From assembly GCF_900115585.1 (NCBI RefSeq), contig NZ_FOWZ01000004.1, positions 124,001 to 188,000 on the forward strand: 64,000 nt of DNA, read 5' to 3'. The stretch is from Qipengyuania nanhaisediminis (GTDB lineage: Bacteria > Pseudomonadota > Alphaproteobacteria > Sphingomonadales > Sphingomonadaceae). This document shows, one piece after another, positions 63,224 to 64,000 of this stretch. A program made the position numbers and the translations under genes. Under the pieces are notes generated by a model. It saw nothing but the letters and a program-made list of their open reading frames with translations. It was not told where the DNA came from and did no database searches. Positions within the stretch are counted from its first letter, which is position 1. Each line of letters opens with the position of its first letter.

Positions 63224-64000
63224 GTGAGCCAGACGACAGAGAATCAAACGATCAACGCAGAGGACCTGACCGCGCGTCAGGTGCTTGGCATGTCGAGCGT
63301 GGAAGGCTCTGACTGGTCTCGCATTCATGGCCATCAATATTCGCTCGTAGCGCGCCGTGCTTTCGTGCGTGCGCTGTTCCATGCGATCGCATTCGCTCTG
63401 GTTACCTACGCCGTATATTCGGCGGTTCCATCGGTTATCCTCGTCGCCTGGGGTTGCGCGCTTGCTCTTAGCATCGCTCACTCTTTCATCCTCGATCGCA
63501 AGCTCAGGGTCGCAGAGGCAGGTCGCTTCGACCCAGAGAACGTGCGCGCACATGCCATGTCCTCGGCGAACAAGGGCGCAGTCTGGTCCTTGGGGATCGT
63601 GGCCTTGGGCGCATTGGGGGCGGCTGGCGAGCTGATTACCATCTGGATCATCCTGTGCTTCCTGGTCGTGTCGACCGTGACGAGCCGCTACAGCGTGCCG
63701 CTCAGCACGATAACCTTCCTCCTCGCAGCATCGGTCGGGCCGCTTCTGGTGGCCTTGATGAACGGCGACGGACTGCTCGCGGCGATGATCGGGCTTACCA
63801 TGCTGATCGGCACGCTCGGCACCTTCGAAATGGCGCGGATGCGGGTGGGCGCGCGCCTGTCCGAACTGGTCATGCAGGAAAAGAGCGAAGTGGTCTCCAT
63901 GCTGCTGCGTGAGTTCGAGGAAGGCGAAGCTGACTGGCTTTGGCACATCGATACAGCGCGAAAGCTGCGCAATGTCAGCCCCAGGCTCGCATTTGCGCTC
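63224..64000 (+). CDS. Membrane sensor with PAS-like start, cut by window end
   Basis: An open frame of 259 codons from GTG (VSQTTENQTINAEDLTARQVLG). Six or so membrane helices follow (about residues 47-200: ALFHAIAFALVTYAVYSAV, ITIWIILCFLVVST and others), then SELVMQEKSEVVSMLLREFEE and DWLWHIDTARKLRNVSPRLA, the beginning of a PAS-type domain. The output domain is outside the window; GGDEF/EAL or histidine kinase are both possible. The next ATG, 22 codons in, is an alternative start. Confidence 0.72.
   Translation, partial: MSQTTENQTINAEDLTARQVLGMSSVEGSDWSRIHGHQYSLVARRAFVRALFHAIAFALVTYAVYSAVPSVILVAWGCALALSIAHSFILDRKLRVAEAGRFDPENVRAHAMSSANKGAVWSLGIVALGALGAAGELITIWIILCFLVVSTVTSRYSVPLSTITFLLAASVGPLLVALMNGDGLLAAMIGLTMLIGTLGTFEMARMRVGARLSELVMQEKSEVVSMLLREFEEGEADWLWHIDTARKLRNVSPRLAFAL

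Overview
The window is high-GC DNA with dense gene packing and many ATGA or GTGA overlaps. It reads as the chromosome of a free-living alphaproteobacterium, most likely Sphingomonadales (an Erythrobacteraceae-like organism). Supporting evidence is a CcrM-type GANTC adenine methyltransferase, a ChvI/ChvG two-component pair next to HprK, RapZ, EIIA and HPr and divergent from pckA, an aa3-type oxidase subunit IV, a three-part PntAA/PntAB/PntB transhydrogenase, and DUF885, DUF3597 and DUF1285 proteins. The genus is inferred from gene order and composition; no rRNA or tRNA gene was seen that would settle it.

Layout. 1-3.7 kb: translation and repair genes (fmt, cut by the window edge; recR; def; rmuC). 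3.7-12.6 kb: a lipoprotein amidohydrolase, a tRNA/rRNA methyltransferase, and the run chvI-chvG-hprK-rapZ-EIIA-HPr on the minus strand, with pckA divergent. 12.6-20.1 kb: periplasmic peptidase-like proteins, a cNMP-binding/thioredoxin-reductase-like fusion, a TonB-like protein and a hydrolase. 20.2-22.9 kb: two tandem cysteine desulfurases and a 2Fe-2S ferredoxin (Fe-S cluster supply). 22.9-34.3 kb: a mechanosensitive channel, a PfpI protein, parC, cca, a NUDIX enzyme, DUF1285, rnhB and an SDR. 34.3-40.8 kb: ccrM with a remarkable GANTC-rich leader, a flavin reductase, folP, and an NtrC-like regulator whose 3' end is duplicated around a small odd gene. 40.9-47.6 kb: a tiny oxidase subunit, the pnt operon, and a beta-helix/diheme cytochrome/hydrolase operon. 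47.6-53.6 kb: racemase, dGTPase-like enzyme, ABA4-like protein, acyl-CoA ligase, methyltransferase and an entericidin-like lipoprotein. 53.6-60.2 kb: cpaF, then a five-gene, lower-GC glycosylation island. 60.3-64 kb: a DMT transporter, glmS and a membrane/PAS sensor cut by the window end.

Most genes are housekeeping. The parts most worth a second look are the GANTC cluster before ccrM, the 20-bp direct repeat around the gene at 38.7-39.3 kb, the reductase-like fusion that lacks its redox cysteines, the NtrC-like protein with an altered sigma-54 contact loop, the first cysteine desulfurase with no ordinary start codon, two possible LexA boxes (before rmuC and the dGTPase gene), and the low-GC glycan island.
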